This document shows, one piece after another, positions 5,025 to 7,164 of a stretch of DNA of 7,164 nucleotides (the stretch's first letter is position 1; every line of letters begins with the position of its first letter). Made by a program: the position numbers and the translations under genes. Below the pieces are notes generated by a model. It had not been told where the DNA came from, searched no databases, and was given only the letters and a program-made list of their open reading frames with translations. This stretch comes from Elusimicrobia bacterium RIFCSPLOWO2_01_FULL_64_13 (GTDB lineage Bacteria > Elusimicrobiota > Elusimicrobia > 2-02-FULL-39-32). The stretch lies in assembly GCA_001800095.1 (NCBI GenBank), contig MGUT01000020.1, positions 4,472 through 11,635 of the forward strand, in the 5' to 3' direction.

Positions 5025-7164
5025 TCAGTCCAGAATCATCCTGTGTCCCGGAGGGCCGGGAGGGGCCGGGGGCGCGGACCTCTTCTCCTCGACGGCGACG
5101 TAGAGCACCGGCAGGACCACCAGGGTCAGGACCGTGGACACGAAAAGTCCGCCCAAAGTCGCGATGGCCATGGGAGAAGCCACCTCCGTACCCTCTCCCA
5201 GGCCGAGGGCGGTGGGGACGAGGGACAGGATGGACGTCAAGGCGGTCATCAGCACCGGCCGCAGGCGGTTGGCGCTCCCCTCGACGGCCGCCTCGAGGAT
5301 GCTCCTGCCCTCCTTCTGCCTCAAATGGTTGATATGGTCGATCAGCACGATGCCGTTGTTCACCACGATCCCGCCGAGGAGGACCACCCCCAATATCACC
5401 GGAGCGCTCAAAGGGGTCCCGGTCAGGAAAAGGATGGCGGCCACCCCGATGACGCCCAACGGGACCGTGATCATGATGAGCAGGGGATGCATGAGCGACT
5501 CGAAACCGGCCGCCATGATCATATAGATGAGGATGACGGCCAGAAGGAACGCCAGCATGAGCCCGCCGAAGGATTCCTGCATCTCCTGCTTGGTCCCTCC
5601 CAGCCGGACGGAATAATCCCGGAGCGAGCGATACTTCTCAAGTTTGGCGTCCACACCGCCGATGACCTCGCCCAGGCTCCTCCCCAGGACCTGGGCGGAG
5701 ACCACGATCACCCTCTGCTGGTCGAGCCGCTGGATCTCGCTGGGGCCGTAGCCCGCGCTGATCTCGGCCACGTCCCCCAGGGGGACCATGACCCCCTGCG
5801 GGCTCCGCACCGTGATCCTTCTCAAAGCGGAAGGGTCCCGGCGGTCGACCTCCCGCAGGCGGACCCGGATGGGGATCTCTTTCCCTTCTTCCTTGAAATA
5901 CGTGGCCACGAACCCCCGGATGCCGATCAGGGACGCGCGGGCGATGTCCGAGGCGGACAGCCCGAAACCGCTGGAACGGTCCTTGTTGATGGACACCCGC
6001 GTCTCATAGGAAGGCAGGGCCAGGCCGGTCCGCACGCCCTCGCACCCCTCCACCCCCCGAAGCATGGCCTGGATGTCGTCGGAGATCTTGCGCAGCGTCC
6101 CCAGATCGGGACCCTGGACCGTGATCGAGATGGGGGCCGAGCCGCCCGTCACCGCCTTCAGGGATGAATCCTGGAGAAGGTATTCGACGTCCGCCCCTTC
6201 CAGGTCCTCCGATTCCAGAGCGGCCTTCAGCTGCACGATCGTGTCTTCCGTCGGTCCTTTCCTTTTTTTCCGGTCGAGAGTGACGACGCACTCTCCCTGG
6301 TGCCCGCCCAATGATTCGATGGACTCCTGCGCGCTCGAGCCCACGCGCACGAGGGTGTCCGTGATGCCGCCCATCCCGGCGAGGACCTTCTCGATCTTTC
6401 CCATCACCCTGTCGGTGACTTCCAGGCGCGTCCCGACCGGCATGTTGACCCGGACCAGGAACTGGCCCTGATCTATCTTGGGCAGGAATATCCTCTCTTT
6501 GAGCGCCAGAAGGCCCAGGGACGCCAGGAACATCCCCCAGGCCAGGATGAACACCTTCCTCTTCCGGTCCATGGAGAAATAGAGGAGCCGGCGGTAGGAC
6601 TCTATCAGTTTCAGCGTGCGCTCTTCCGTCAGTCCCTCGACCAGGAGCGGCCTCTTTTTCAAGGGTCCGGGCGGAGGGGTCGGGGCCCGGCCGGAGTTGA
6701 AAGGGAAGGCGGTGATCCGGGGCAGGAGGGTGAGCGCCACGATCAGCGCCGCGACGTTCGAGATCACGGCGGCGAAGAAGAGATCGCGGAACAGCTGCTG
6801 GGCGAGGCCCTTGGCGAAGAGAAGCGGCAGGAAGACCGTGACGTTGGTGAGCATGGAGGCCAGCTGGGCCACGGCGACCTCGGACGCCCCGGTGATCGAG
6901 GCGTCCTTCCGGTCCATGCCTTGGGCCCGTTTCCGCACGACGTTCTCCAGGACGCAGACCGCGTTGTCGATGATGCTGCCGATGCCGAGCGACAGCCCGG
7001 CCAGGGCGATCACGTTGATGGTCCTTCCGGTGAGATACATGCAGGAAAAAACGGCCAGGATGGAAAGGGGGAGGGCGAGGGTGACGATGAGGGAATCGTT
7101 GAGGTTCCGGAAGAAAAAGAGGAGCACCAAAAAAGCGAGCATACCGCCCGTCAAGGCCGCCATC
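5025..7164 (-). CDS. RND-family (AcrB/COG0841-type) efflux pump, C-terminal 712 residues, 5' end outside the window (pump 1)
   Basis: This is the C-terminal two-thirds of an RND exporter; family members are about 1030-1060 residues, so roughly 320-340 N-terminal residues lie beyond 7164. The Met at 7163 is internal (it begins TM2), not a real start. Numbering from that Met, TM2 is at 7-18, TM3 at 22-44, TM4 at 51-72, TM5 near 101-117, TM6 near 128-149, TM7 near 204-220, the second porter region at 221-533 and TM8-TM12 at 534-691. TM4 has a single acid (GSIIDNAVCVLEN, D66 then N67), a form common in the SwrC/NolG-like branch. TM10 has GGIVVNNGIVLID, with Asn602 at the AcrB Lys940 position. TM11 keeps Arg635 (RLRPVLMT). 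The TM4-TM5 loop has normal length. A proline-rich tail (APPAPPGPPG, about 699-708) ends the protein. It is the first visible gene of the cluster and differs clearly from pump 2, so it is not a recent duplicate. The frame is intact to its TGA at 5025-5027. Confidence 0.95.
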   Translation of the reverse strand, partial: MAALTGGMLAFLVLLFFFRNLNDSLIVTLALPLSILAVFSCMYLTGRTINVIALAGLSLGIGSIIDNAVCVLENVVRKRAQGMDRKDASITGASEVAVAQLASMLTNVTVFLPLLFAKGLAQQLFRDLFFAAVISNVAALIVALTLLPRITAFPFNSGRAPTPPPGPLKKRPLLVEGLTEERTLKLIESYRRLLYFSMDRKRKVFILAWGMFLASLGLLALKERIFLPKIDQGQFLVRVNMPVGTRLEVTDRVMGKIEKVLAGMGGITDTLVRVGSSAQESIESLGGHQGECVVTLDRKKRKGPTEDTIVQLKAALESEDLEGADVEYLLQDSSLKAVTGGSAPISITVQGPDLGTLRKISDDIQAMLRGVEGCEGVRTGLALPSYETRVSINKDRSSGFGLSASDIARASLIGIRGFVATYFKEEGKEIPIRVRLREVDRRDPSALRRITVRSPQGVMVPLGDVAEISAGYGPSEIQRLDQQRVIVVSAQVLGRSLGEVIGGVDAKLEKYRSLRDYSVRLGGTKQEMQESFGGLMLAFLLAVILIYMIMAAGFESLMHPLLIMITVPLGVIGVAAILFLTGTPLSAPVILGVVLLGGIVVNNGIVLIDHINHLRQKEGRSILEAAVEGSANRLRPVLMTALTSILSLVPTALGLGEGTEVASPMAIATLGGLFVSTVLTLVVLPVLYVAVEEKRSAPPAPPGPPGHRMILD

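Noticed and set aside
1083..6167. Long plus-strand open frames (1083-1844, 2118-3458, 3677-4663, 4956-6167)
   Set aside because: All lie antisense to the RND and GT-C-like genes, are rich in Gly, Arg, Asp, His and Gln, and match no family I recognise. They are explained by strong third-position GC bias of the real genes.
5025..7163. Met at 7163 as the true start of pump 1
   Set aside because: It would begin the protein at TM2 and lose TM1 and the whole first porter region. The frame is open to the window edge, so the gene is simply cut off.

Overview
All recognisable genes in this window lie on the minus strand, so the window reads from high to low coordinates. The DNA is GC-rich by eye. Strongly biased third positions leave long open frames on the opposite strand. 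A tandem RND pump locus, an intergenic GC-rich hairpin repeat and a ComM-type gene fit a Gram-negative (diderm) bacterium. The repeat resembles palindromic elements remembered from deltaproteobacterial and other environmental diderm genomes, but the sequence does not fix the phylum.

Layout in transcription order: (1) 7164-5025 is the C-terminal two-thirds of an RND-family inner-membrane pump, with its N-terminus beyond the window. (2) After a 4-nt gap, 5020-3536 encodes a 494-residue polytopic membrane protein with features of a GT-C glycosyltransferase, distantly like the oligosaccharyltransferase STT3/PglB. (3) Overlapping that gene by an ATGA junction, 3539-273 encodes a second, complete RND pump of 1088 residues. 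Its two cytoplasmic loops are longer than those of pump 1. (4) About 165-288 is a repeat made of C-rich/G-rich hairpins; it supplies the last codons and the stop of the second pump. (5) 87-1 is the first 29 codons of a YifB/ComM-family AAA+ ATPase, running off the window edge.

The three complete or near-complete genes are so tightly packed (4-nt gap, 4-nt overlap) that they almost certainly form one operon. The two pumps differ in sequence and in their proton-relay residues. They could form a mixed trimer, as known for MdtB/MdtC, or two separate pumps. The membrane glycosyltransferase-like gene between them is the unexpected part. It suggests that the pumps may export a glycoconjugate or lipid-linked product, or that the envelope is modified together with export. 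No periplasmic adaptor or outer-membrane channel gene is in view; these could lie upstream, beyond 7164.

The ComM-type gene is separated by 185 nt containing the hairpin repeat and is probably a separate unit. No RNA genes, CRISPR array, transposase or phage genes were seen.
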